DNA of 64,000 nt from Heliocidaris erythrogramma. Taxonomy: Eukaryota > Echinodermata > Echinoidea > Camarodonta > Echinometridae. Both the position numbers and the translations under genes were made by a program. Below the pieces are notes generated by a model, which was not told where the DNA came from, did no database searches, and saw only the letters and a program-made list of their open reading frames with translations. This document shows, piece after piece, positions 43,853 through 55,817 of this stretch (positions within the stretch are counted from its first letter, which is position 1; each line of letters starts with the position of its first letter). The DNA is taken from positions 37,022,625 through 37,086,624 of the forward strand of contig CM046853.1 in NCBI GenBank assembly GCA_025617745.1, given 5' to 3'.

Positions 43853-46770
43853 CATCCCGATGTTCCTATTCAGTCTGCTTTGCTATACAACAGTTCGATG
43901 ATGTGAGTTCTTATTCTTTTTCTTTTAGATAATCTTGTGTCGTTCAATTCTGTAGATTATTCCAGATAAACATGTTTGGTGATTTGTGCAAAACAGGTGG
44001 AAATTAAACAATAATAATCTAAAAGGTGTACGTAAATAGCCCCTGGCTGGTTGTACTGTCTACATCAGCATCAGCATCAACATTTAGTGAAAGGATGCGA
44101 TTTAAAAACCGAAGCCTGAATACAGGGATGACATATAAACTTCTTTCTCATATTTTGTGCATTTACTCTTGACTAGCGTAATCTTGATATTAACAATATT
44201 TTGAAAATGGCAAGATGATTCCTGTCGCAATGGTCTTTAATGCATTTTCCCCCTTGTGTTGGACATTTTGCAACAATTATGCCAACTTTCAGGAACTCTT
44301 TTTAATTTCATTCTTTTTTGTTAATTCACAACAAACCTGATTCGTATACTATTAATAAAACTGAAATTGTAGAAAAATATACCAGTCATAAAGACATAAA
44401 AAATTATAGATTTTGGCTCTGATAAAAACCAGTCTTACCATTAACGATGAAATCATTTAACTCATAATATTGTCTTAATTATCCTGGGTAGCCATCTCAG
44501 TATCAGCACTGTACTTCCTGATAGCCTTGAAATTATTATTACCCCAGCGTTGCCGGGTATCCATTTAATACACCTGGGTAGAGGGGGGGGGGGGGTGTAA
44601 ATATGGGTAAAACATCTTGTCCACGGATGCAAGCACGGAGCAAGGGACTCACTAGTACATGTATAAAGAGTATTCGCTGATGGCGCTAACATTGAATTTC
44701 ACGGGGAAAGAGAAGGTCATATCATATTTGTCTTGCAATCAGTTAATTCTTGTAGCCTTTACATGGGAATAGAATCAAAGGATATTTTATCAACAATGAA
44801 TTCAAAACATTGGCACATTATCATATTGTGCTTAGAAACTTTTACCCCTATTTCTTAACCCTAAAAGAGCTGGGATATTTTGGCTATGCCACAGCCGGGG
44901 GGGGGGGGGGGGGGGGTGGATTCCAGATCTCGACTGTCGAGCGAGCGATCGCGCCGAAAATCGGCACGCACGTCGTCGTCCACAACGTAATCTACAAAAC
45001 TGTATAGTTAAATGCTCCGAAAAAATATCACATTAATTATTTATGCAAATTTATGCTTAAAATCAAAATTTTGCTCTAAATCATTAAAGCTCACAAAATG
45101 ATAATTTTTGGTCAAGACACTCTTTCCAGTATTCTGAGCAAATATACTTGAAAAAAATTCGGTATCAAAATTGATTTCTTATAAAAAAATATAAAATAAA
45201 TAATTCTGAATATGAAAAATTTAACAGTTTCTTCATTTGCTATATGCAATTAAAGTTTAATTATATTTAAAAGTTCAGTTCTTCTTAAATTGTTTGACAC
45301 CACGAGCCCACCTGGCAATTCGTGTCAGCCCTCTGACCCCCGTATTATTAAACTTGTTCCCCCTATAGTTGTTAAACGGTGCAATGTTTAGTTAAATTTA
45401 TTTCATATAGAATAATGTAGTTGAGATAAGGAACACAAAAGAATTAAGCTCCAAAAAGTATTTTGTGTAGAAATTTTTTTTTATTTTTTAAGCGTATTGA
45501 TGACTCCGAAATTTGGTAGAATTATTTTACTTAGCTTATCGTTGGGTTTCCTCAAAAAAAGAATCTAGTTGATTAGAGAGTAAATACTTATTTTATTTAT
45601 GGTTATGTCATCGGAGAGTGTTAAAATAATATCACTGAACAAGATGTGTATTATCTTTTCTATATTTCAACGATAATGATATTGCCCTATTCAGTCGTAA
45701 ACTGAATTCAATCCCAAGTTCATTGTATTGATAGGTTTCTCGGGTTGCAATAGGATAAATATAATTTATTCTTCAACGAGAAAGGCTTATATCATTGTTA
45801 CATACATGTATGTGATGGCTTTTAAAGTCTTTTACCTACATCATGAAAAGCAAAGGACCTAAAGACGATCCTTTGGGGATTACACATGTGCTTTCCACGG
45901 GATATTCATATCCAGTCACAAATTAAATCGTGTTCTCACTCGTGTGTAGTTCCTCAAGCAATCATGTGCCTTTCCTCTATTTCCACAATTTCCAAAAAAC
46001 AACCGCAGCTGATATTCGAAGGTGAATCAACCGTATTCATGTTCTTACCCAACATCTTCGTGATTTTCATAGTGCTTTATTATATATTTTTCCTCTTGCT
46101 TGTAGTTTTATGTAAAATTTTTCACTAAATAATGTCTTCTGTAGCTGCGTATATACAGATAATTACATCAGCGCTTAAAATAGGATCTATAGAAACCAAG
46201 TGATGAAAGATTAATCATTGACGTGCTATTCAAGGAACATGCCCGTTAATTCTATTTCTCACATGTTATTATTTTCAGTAGAAAATCTATTTAGAACCTT
46301 CGTAGAAAATAACAAGAACATAACTGACAAGTATATTCGTCACAACCATTTAATTGGATATGATTCCATCGGGAAATCTGCTATAGAAAATATGTATACT
46401 CGTATTTCTAAAATAACATCAGTATCAACTTACTTTTGGAAATAGTATTGAAATTGCGTCAGTTTGCTTAATGAGAAAAAAATGTGATTTCAATAGCAAA
46501 AAGGTTGGGGATTTTTTTTTTCTTCAAATGTATCTTGTATCTTGTTGCAATTGAATTTGAACGAAACTCACCAAATGTATGTCCGCGTAGATTTAAAACA
46601 AAATTTGTGAGTTCTCAGTGAGCTTGGACCGTGTTAATTTTCCATTAACGAATTATGGGCTTATGATGTATGTTGTTAGTGGTAACAAAAAATGTGTCCA
46701 GAAAGTGATAAACGGTGAAGGGTGTTCCTGATATTTCCAAAAGCAAGCCAAAGTTTCGTCTGACCATGTA
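43853..46770. other. AT-rich stretch without recognised genes
   Basis: A strong acceptor-like tract at 43917 is followed quickly by stops. G runs at 44583-44594 and 44898-44917. A CpG-rich scrap (TCGAGCGAGCGATCGCGCCG) at 44938-44957 looks like part of a dispersed repeat. Nothing else seen. Confidence 0.5.
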
Positions 46771-47143
46771 CACACTGAGAAATAAAGGTACAATTTTGCA
46801 CCTTTTAAATGCAACACTGGCAGCACCTTTTTGGGTGCAACTTTTCACCCTAAGAAGCTCTTTGCACCTTTAAGGGTGCAGTTAGCGACAATTTGCACCC
46901 TTAGAGGGTGCTGAGTTGTTCCCTTTAGAAAAGGTACAAATTTGCACCCTTTTGGATGCAAACGTTTCTGCACCCTTAAAGGTGCAAAGTTGCATCTTTT
47001 AGGGTGCAAACGGGCATTAAAGGGTGCAAACAACAAAAAGGTGCATTTTTGCACCCTTTTCATGTAGGGTGCAAGATTGCACCAAAAAGGTGCTGCCAGT
47101 GTTGCATTTAGGGTGCAAACCTGAACCTTTAATTCTAAGTGTG
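46771..47143. mobile_element. GCACCCTT-rich TIR element (H)
   Basis: Ends CACACTGAGAAATAAAGGT / ACCTTTAATTCTAAGTGTG with TA on both sides. The 373-bp body contains at least 16 copies, in both orientations, of GCACC(C)TTT / AAAGGGTGC. It can therefore fold in many alternative ways. Confidence 0.8.
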
Positions 47144-47146
47144 TAC

Positions 47147-48037
47147 CTGCAATCTAAATGCACCCGCTGAGACTACAAGTTTTATCTAAATTTATCAAAA
47201 GGGGTTGGGTTTTTTACAAACTCTCTTCCAAGTGAGAGGGAAATCCTAAATACAAAGCATCTTATAAAAACAACAAAAACAACAAACAAACAGTTGGTTT
47301 ATACAAGCTCGGTCATGACGTTGAGTCGTTCCTATATTCAGGATTCACTGATCGTGTCCCATCATACATTCAGTCTCATGATTCCTTTGTTTGCAGTCCA
47401 CCAAATTATCCACGGAAAACTTTAAAATTCTTCATTAATTTGGATAAAAGTTCGTCGGCTATTTCATAGGTAAAAAATAAATGAGCATAGCAATATGGTA
47501 AAGACTGCGCGGTATTGGGATGACATATTTATTATTAAATTAGAAATCATTTATATAATTTTCACACAAAAGCAAGGTTGGAGACAAAAATTAAACGTCT
47601 TATTTCCTTGCCTCCTATGTTTCCGCCCCTTCTCTCTGCCCCCACCCTCTCTCTCTCTCTCTCTCTCTTTCTCTCTGGCCCGTATTCTGATCTGAACTCC
47701 GGTTTAACTTAAACCCGGTCTAGTTTGGTTCGACTTTGTACAGAAATTTAGATTGGACTTGCTGTTTAAGTCGGCTTTAATTAAACTCTGGTTTAACATA
47801 GACTGCAGGGCATTGCACTTTGGCCCGACAATCAAAATTCTGTCAATTTCCCCCCAGTACGATTATAATTAGTACTTATTTTTAACAGGATTATAACCAC
47901 TGGGACAATTATTTTTTATTCCGTTTGTGTATCTTTCTTCCTTTGTGAGCTTTGTCTTCCCCTAATGGTAACAAAATTTACATTTTGAATAGCGCCATCA
48001 ACGTTTTCATCCGGATGGAACGGGAAGGGGGATATGG
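47147..48037. other. Non-coding stretch with CT microsatellite
   Basis: CT repeats at about 47647-47677; nothing else recognised. Confidence 0.55.
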
Positions 48038-48274
48038 CACTATGAACATGACGAACAAAGAAGCGGACAATTTATGCTGCTCCTCATTGTACCCTTCACC
48101 ATTGCTCTGGATAACAAAAGAACATCCATTCATTGCTATCCTGTAAAAAATATGTAGAACAGGTGTCACATAATAGCAGTGAAGGGATGTCCTTTTGTGT
48201 ACTAGAGCTATTGTGGAGGGTACAGTGAGGAGCTGCATAAATTGTCCGCTCTCTTTGTCACCGTGTTCATAGTG
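48038..48274. mobile_element. Long-arm foldback element, copy G2
   Basis: CACTATGAACATGACGAACA ... TGTTCATAGTG with arms collinear with G1 (GCTCCTCATTGTACCCTTCA and its complement). Confidence 0.8.
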
Positions 48275-48359
48275 TGGAGACCATGACCAGTATCGATAAA
48301 AACCTAGCAAATGCTTTTTTCCATGTTCAAAACATCAAATATTAGAAATTAAAAGGTTC

Positions 48360-48565
48360 CAGATTGAGAAAAATGCTTCTACTTGCATATGCAAAGCAGA
48401 TGCTTCTGAAGGCAAGCATTTGCTTAGAAATATCATCCTGGAAAACAAGCTTTAAATTTCTGTTTTATTCAGAAAAGTAAGTATTTGCTTACAAGAACAG
48501 AGGCTTTTCTGGCAAGCAGATGCTAGCTTGAAGTGAAAAATGTGCTTTCGTCATCAAGCAGTAAC
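48360..48565. repeat. Irregular AAGCAGATGCTT-type repeat cluster
   Basis: Several direct and inverted copies of GCAAGCAGATGCTT / AAGCATTTGCTT within 200 bp. Possibly the interior of a hairpin-rich MITE; no clear ends. Confidence 0.4.
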
Positions 48566-48756
48566 TTGATTTTAGTTACAACCGAAAAATATCTGAAGGA
48601 TTTGAAGTATTGTCAGAATAAAATTAATTAAAAGGCTATACATATCTACAGTAGATGTGAACATCGTAAGGTTTCACGTATTGGCTTGAAGCAAATTGAA
48701 AAAAGTGCTAAAAGCGTCTTTAATGCATTGTGGCCAATTTTATTATTAGACTCAAA

Positions 48757-48840
48757 TTTTCGACGCTCAATGGCGTCTTCTTCAGGAGAACAATAAATGA
48801 TAAGGTATCATACACATAATTGAAATATTTATAGCTCGCG
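48757..48840 (-). ncRNA. Penelope-type 3' end with hammerhead-like fold, minus strand
   Basis: Minus strand: a TATA-like GCTATAAAT (about 48836-48828) lies about 45 nt upstream of CTGAAGA (48785-48779). An unpaired A, GACGC-CATTGA-GCGTC (48777-48762) and GAAAA follow. Same layout as 6954 and 17806. No RT or GIY-YIG sequence is recognisable upstream. Confidence 0.45.
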
Positions 48841-51511
48841 CATCCTCAGTCAGATATAGGTTGCTTAGAAACCGTCTCTCTAAGAGTAGATGTAGATATA
48901 CTGACCTTAAACGCAAGATGGCAGCAAGCAATTTTATACCACATTCTCCAAATTGAGTATTTTTCATGAATGTCAAATCGTAATACATCATATAACTGAT
49001 GATCTACAGTTATGAGTCTAGTAGGCAGAGGGTGTATTTTTTTCAACATCATTCCTGTCATCATTTTGTTTTCAAATCTTTCTGAAATTTCATGATAGCC
49101 ACTCCATCCCCAACTTATTTTATTTATTTTTTTTTTTTTTTTGTGGTTATACATAAATTTACTTTCTCTTACAACAATAAAACGAATGCATCATGATAAT
49201 TTTTGTTTGTTTTACACATGGTAATTGAAGCAAACTAACGATGTAATTAAGACGTTAATATTCTGATGAGGTATAAGTAAACCTATTTACAATCTTCAGG
49301 AACACTCTTGTTTTCCAAATAGGACCACGAAACTTGTTTCAACTCTTATCAAATACAATAAAAACAAAGAGTTGCGAGTCCTTTTACTCCACGTCATGCG
49401 TAATTTTGCCTATCCCTGGGAATATTTTAGCAACCGATATATCGAGAGTGTAATTCCACTGGGAGCTTTCATTGAGCACCATTGAGCTAATTTTTAACTG
49501 GCACAAAAAAGTTACATGAAATATTCATGCAAACGTTGATTCTACGGATATCATTCGCGATTTGCTTAATATAAATGATAATAAGCAAAAGCGTACCCAA
49601 CGAAAAATCAAACGAAAAGAATACGTAACTACGCGCCGGGAAAATATAAACTGATGAATGAACCGGATTGAGCTTTGCTTGTTTTTCACTATTTTTTAGA
49701 CATTCATGTTAACACGGCATAAGAATAGTCTATCATTTCATGATGGCCTAATTTGTATGATGAAGTCGTCGATCTTTTGTTCTATAAGTGCAAGGTTGTA
49801 AAGGACAAATGAGTGAGTGAGGTCTTTATTCTGATAATTGAGAAATATCTTTTCTTTTCTTATTTTTTTCTGGGGAAAAGTTAACCTGATAAGAGATGTA
49901 AATTGGGCAGCTGTTTACATTTTCATAACCATGACCACACCGCTGAATGTAAATGAACACCGTTCTTTGAATATGGCATGCCAACTTTTGTACCGTTAGA
50001 TTTTTGTCGCTGAATCGAAATTGGATTACTTCTTCGAAGTGGTAAAAAGTCGTGCACTTAATATGAGAGCCGAAGCCTACAAAAGGCGTCTCTGATTGAG
50101 ATTATGTTTATCTAACATATTGCTCCTGAACACTGGAAGGACTTTAAGTTAGAGTTGGGTTTCTTTTCACTAACATTTGTGGTAGATTTTCCACTCTCTC
50201 TTTCTCCCTCTCTCTCTCCTTTATCCCCTCTTTTCCTCTCTTCTCTTTCTTCTGTGTGTTGATGTGGAGGTATGTTTGTAGGTATATGGGTATTTTACTC
50301 GCTTTCTAAAGCTAAGGAAACACTGACATAATTTATCGATGTATCTGTTTAGTGCTATCTTTAGTTTAACCCCCTCTCTAATTCTTTCTCTTCTAACCTC
50401 CCCCCCCCCCCCTCTCTCTCTCTATCGTCACGTCTCTCCATTTTCACCAGTTGCGCATAATTCCGAATAATTGCATGCTCCACCCTTTTTAGTTGAAATA
50501 ACACGCACCCGAATGAAAGCAAAGGTTGTTGTTTTTTTCTACAGCATGAAAATATGAAGTGATGATATCTAGGGAAATGTAATTATTATTTTTTGCAGAC
50601 TTATCTTTTTATTATGTTTTGTACAGCTGTTCGAGGTAGTTATTCGAATTAATATTAAAGTTACATAATCAAAGAAAATTCAAGTGATGTAAAAAGAGCC
50701 TTTCGTATATACAAGCTGAAAATTTCATCGTTTTCGGGGTGACAAGATGTCTCGAAGGTCTCGTGACTCCGTAACGTTATTTCCAATCTTCGTAAACCTC
50801 GTGTCAAAAGATGCATGAGAATTGGCGTGACATGCAATGCAAAACGTTTGATATACGCTGAAAACCTCGTGATGGGGGAGGGGGCTCACATCCAGTGCTG
50901 CAAGGATAGAATAGGTACATGTCAGGATTTATTCCGTGCCATCTACTGCGCGTCATGCCAGGGTGACCGCAGCTAGGGCCACGGGGGATAATTACTAAAA
51001 CACTTTAAAAGCCTATGTTTGCAGCTTACAAAAACGGAATATCGTGATGTACAATGTTAGCTCGAAATAATATGTCATTGCATGGGGGTACGGTATTTAA
51101 GGAAGACATTTTCTCGAGTTCAGATTTTGCACATTCTCGATATGATTCTCTATTGCGGGCTTTCTTTTTTCATTCGTGCAAAATGATTTCTGATATAATT
51201 GTGTTTTTAGGTTGTTTTATGTTGTCTCATTGGAAAAGTCGCTGACTTAAACTTTAAGATTATGGTTTGCCAATATGTTGGTGCACGTGTCCCCGGCTTA
51301 TTCTAATTTACCACCTTTTCCCCCAAGCTATCCTTTCTACAAACGATGACATATTCTTCTCCACTTCAGGGGAAAACAACCTCCCATAAACTTTGAATCT
51401 ATTCTTACATATGAGGTGTATTTAGAGATATCTTTTGTTACTCGAGGTTATGTGCCAAGTGAGTTCTTGTTATTCTGGCTTTCATTTACATAACTTTATT
51501 TTTCTCTGCAG
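48841..51511. other. AT-rich stretch without recognised genes
   Basis: CT-rich tracts at about 50185-50240 and a C run plus CT repeat at 50399-50424. May be an intron upstream of the 51512 exon. Confidence 0.5.
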
Positions 51512-51571
51512 AATCCTTTAAGTCACGGGGTTCAAGGGTGTAGAACACTGGTGCAAGTGCGATATATCATG
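51512..51571 (+). CDS. 60-nt internal exon, unknown gene
   Basis: Textbook splice signals on both sides: acceptor TTTATTTTTCTCTGCAG and donor ATCATG then GTAAGT. Of the three frames only phase 0 is open, giving exactly 20 codons, NPLSHGVQGCRTLVQVRYIM, so the exon can be included or skipped without changing the frame. No partner exons are recognised nearby, implying introns of several kb. Family not recognised. Among the cleanest exon candidates in the window. Confidence 0.45.
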
Positions 51572-52364
51572 GTAAGTCTTTGAGACCAAAGGGGAAAGGA
51601 CAACTTCCATCTATTATTTCATTTATTGATTTGTATTGTTTTTACACGTCCTGTGATTTTTGCCGAACGAGGGGTGCGTCTGTAGGCCTGCATGCATTTC
51701 CTCCCCATGGCCTTGGTGCGCTACTGATCACCGATCCCAAATCACTACACATAATTCGTGTCACGTCACTGACATATGAGGCGAAACATCTCTCTTTCTT
51801 CTCAAGATTTTCTGTGTATTTTGTGGCGCATTGATCAAATTATGGCGACCAGGTTTACCACAAAGACGAGATTTGGTTTGTTTATCTAACTTGTATAACC
51901 GTACTGCAGTCGTCTCCGTTGACGTATGAGTGTACGGTGCTACGACTCTACCGACGTGTGAACTTCGAGATCTTTTGCAAGACTCCAACGAATGGAATTA
52001 AAGAATACAAGACAACAGAAACCATTGGAGTTGCTTTATCGAGTAATGGGCACCTGCTGGTCTTAGTATTTGTCTTGGATTGAAAATTAAATCTGCTAAC
52101 CATTAAGCAGCTCTCTGCTACAACATTCAATCTGATTTTCCTGAGGAGCATGCAGCTGGCAGTCTAAATAAAAACGAAAAATGTTATGGTTTGTTTAAAA
52201 TGTGTTTTTATCAGCATGAATAAAAATCTTCCTCTTTGGCCCTGCTTCATCTCTTGTGAGTTACTTTCATCAGCAAAGACGAAGTAAACATCAAAGGTCT
52301 AGATTGTATCAATGTTTTGGTATCTTTGCTAGATCTATGGCGTATATACAAAACTTGTTCTAGT
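51572..52364. other. Non-coding stretch, probably intron
   Basis: Open frames here lack splice support. Nothing recognised. Confidence 0.5.
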
Positions 52365-52368
52365 TTAA

Positions 52369-52752
52369 AGTGATTTGGTAACTTTGTAGAGGCTTGATAA
52401 AATCTGAGTTGCCTGGCCTTACATGATATCAGTGTATGTAATATGGTGTAAAAATGAAACCCAGGGGGAAAAAGCACTTGAAAATCATATCCTTCACAAA
52501 AGTAAACATATGCAAGTGACCGGAAATGCCAGACTCATTTCCCCCATAGACTCAGTGTTAAACTAAAGCGTATGGCCATACGCTTTCGTAAATGGGAGTA
52601 TTCAGTCATAGATATCTTAATAATAGCATTATAATATTTAAAACCTTTCTATGCCTGGCTATCTATTCATCCTTCTGAACATCATTATACAAGACAGATA
52701 TCAAAATTCAACAATTTATTAAATCAAGCCTCCACAAAGTTACCGAATCCCT
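52369..52752. mobile_element. TTAA-flanked MITE with central palindrome
   Basis: TTAA at 52365-52368 and 52753-52756. TIRs AGTGATTTGGTAACTTTGTA / AAAGTTACCGAATCCCT extend to GAGGCTTGAT / ATCAAGCCTC. A perfect 22-bp palindrome (arm AAAGCGTATGG) is at about 52566-52587. Non-coding. Confidence 0.75.
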
Positions 52753-52756
52753 TTAA

Positions 52757-54684
52757 GCTTCCCACCATTTGCTCTCTTTTTCAGACTTCTTGATACTTAC
52801 TAGCAACAGATCCGAAGATTTTTTTTATTAATAAAAACGTTTGAACATGTTAACAGGATAAATGCTTCCATATGTCCCTGAGTAGTTAATGCGTTTCATC
52901 AATAACTGAACATCACGCAAAATACATTTCTGAATTCATACTGTTTTGCTCCCACCTCGTTCAAACGTACAAGCCTTCACTTTCTCATCCCACACTCTCG
53001 GTCCGTGGTTATTCGATTTATTCATAAAAGTACCAAAACTTCCGCTGCTAAAAGCACACAGTGCGAGTGAATATCAACACTACCATCTCATTAGTTTGTG
53101 ACCCGACGGTATTTTGGATATGGTATATTGATATACATTCGTTCAAAGGGTATGCCTACCCGAATTTTACAAGGATCAATCACCCTTGCTGCCAGAGATA
53201 TTTTATGTTACATGCAGTATGAACTATAGCTTCCTTTAATAGTAGGCCTATTGATTGAAATGGTTTCATTGAGGATTATTCTTTGAGGGAATTTTTAAAA
53301 ATGATAAGTAGGATTAGCTGAAACGTGATGTTAGTTGAAACTTTTTAATTGTCTCGTACAGCTGATTTCATATTACCGTGGTAGGTATAGTAATAAGAAA
53401 CATCCATCATATCACCTATACAGGAATAATGACAAATAGCTTTATGTCTATTCTTTTTTGCATGTCCCATTATATTCATGATACTTTAATACTGCGATGA
53501 TTTCACGGGTATATCTTGTTCTAGCGTGGAACTACAAAATAAAAGAATATTTCTGTTTCCTTGACATTGGATTTAAAAAGGTAAACTCGCATACGTAAGG
53601 ATTAGTTGAAACATTAATAGTGGGTCTTAACATGGTCATACAATATATTATTACGTAGAATTTCCCATGTATTTTAATGGTTCTTTCACTTCTTTGTAAT
53701 GCATTTTTCTATTCCCTTGTAGAAACAACAATCATAATTACAAGGTAAATTTTTGAAGTACAACAAATATCATTTTGATATTATTTTCTAGTCCTTGATT
53801 TCTATGTTTTTCACATGGTAAAACTTACCCGATAGGCGGGGTAAGTTGAAATATTACACATCGTCATGGAAAATATTGGAATGTTTATTAAAGGATCGTT
53901 AATTTGAATAGTTTTTTAATTAATAATTAGTATCCTTTTTTCTCTATTCTTTATACCTTTTGAAATAGTTTGCTTGTATAACTCGATAAAAATTCACTTT
54001 TTAATCGACGCTATTTCAATATGCATTCCTACTTTGGGTTCACTTTCGTTTAAGCCACTTGTATGTTGACAATGGTATGAAATATTTCTGAATTATATAA
54101 AATACTTTTGTTTCTAAACCTTGTGTGGTTGTATTGCTTTGTATATCACTTCCTTCTAACCCAATGTATAATATGGTGTTAGGCAGAACACCCAGTTATA
54201 TTTCTGTCTACACTGATATTTTTTCCCACTTAACTTTTATAATTATCATTAAATTAGTTTTCAAGTCAAATATTTATAGTTATCAACAAGTATGGTAACA
54301 TCCGCGTAGAGTATAATGATTTGTACCCAGCTTGGTTTTTATGCTTTTCTATGATTATTTGTTTACCTACTTTATGATTGTCGTATATAATTTTTTTTTC
54401 TCTGTAAAAGATTTTGCAATTGGGCCATTGGCCGCGATGAAATTTTAACAATAAACCATTTCAGTTCAGTTCTATACCATTCAATTCAATATTTCTTTCA
54501 TGAATTCTGTTTGAATTTTATGTACAAATTTACGGAGAACATTCGAGCCGACCTCGCTCTGTCTTACTTTTCTAATATTTTCATATTCCACAGCCAAGAT
54601 ATCCACAACCAAGTGTAAACCATTTCCTTTCGATAATCGAATGCAAAAATCAAAAACAAACAAAACAAAAGACATTGATTAACG
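52757..54684. other. AT-rich stretch without recognised features
   Basis: No exon, RNA gene or repeat family recognised on either strand. Confidence 0.5.
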
Positions 54685-54686
54685 TA

Positions 54687-54910
54687 CACTGCAAAAACTG
54701 GGGTGTTAAAACTGACACCAGTTGGTGTTAATAGAGGACCACACCCTAGGGTGTTAAAATTACACCCAAGAGTTTCAACATAACACCAAAGAGTGTTAAA
54801 TAACAACCAAAGGTGTTGTAATAACACCACTGGGTGTTGATTTAACACCAGTGTAAAATGACTGGTGTGGTCCTCTATGTACACCAGTTAACACCACAGT
54901 TTTTGCTGTG
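54687..54910. mobile_element. CACTGCAAAAAC MITE, copy I1
   Basis: TIR CACTGCAAAAACTGGGGTGT / ACACCACAGTTTTTGCTGTG, with TA on both sides. Internal GGTGTTA / TAACACC motifs repeat in both orientations, and longer inner arms (TAGAGGACCACACC) also pair. Confidence 0.85.
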
Positions 54911-54912
54911 TA

Positions 54913-55815
54913 TTATTCAATCGCTTTAGTGGCGATATTCATAAATTGAACGTCTGTTAAGCTTTTAAACCGCAAAAACGTTGTTCCTCTCTCTTTCTTC
55001 CTTAAATGAAATGGGCAATAGCTCTCTAAAATTAGAAATTCCAAATCATGTTGGTTGGAAGAAACTTATCGGCAAAATCATTTATCGAGTTTAATGAATG
55101 CGAAGTGAAATCAAATGAAAGGGTGGCAGTCTGTAAGAACTATCGTCTTAGAAATTTTCCGAACATCATTTTTCATTTGTATTTGAATCATTTACACTGA
55201 GCGTCATGATATGATAGTTGTAGATCGACTTGATTTCAACATGAATTTGCAGGAACACTGATCAACGTTGAATGTTGCCAAGGTAAAGTTAATTTAAGAC
55301 TTATAATGACGATGTTTACGTAAAAACAAGACTGCAATTGCTGTTATGCTGACAGTGGATATATGCTCCAGTCATTGATCACCACATGCACAAACCTTGT
55401 GCAAGGACAATTGGCTGACGTAATGACTGCGGGGCCCTACTTCCGTACTTCCGAAATTGCAAGCATTTCTTGTTTTAAAAAAAAAATGATGAAGATAAGA
55501 ACTTTATAAGGCGATATGCACATTCAGTCAAGCGTGCGACAATGAATTCAATTATCGATCTGCATATAGGAATGCGGTAATTGGATTTGTGGAATGTTTA
55601 TTTCACAACCGATAGGAAACGAGAGCGTGTTTGAAAATTATGAGCGCCATGCATCGTGAATACTAATATGATTAAGCTTAACGTGATGGATATTTCGTTG
55701 AAATATATTCAAGGTTTGTGTGACATGAAGATTTTGTCGAAGTCAGTCAAATTATAGACGGATATATACTATGTATGTATACTTGTTTATGCGAAGCATC
55801 CTTAGACACTATTGT
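54913..55815. other. Non-coding stretch
   Basis: Nothing recognised. Confidence 0.5.
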
Positions 55816-55817
55816 CA

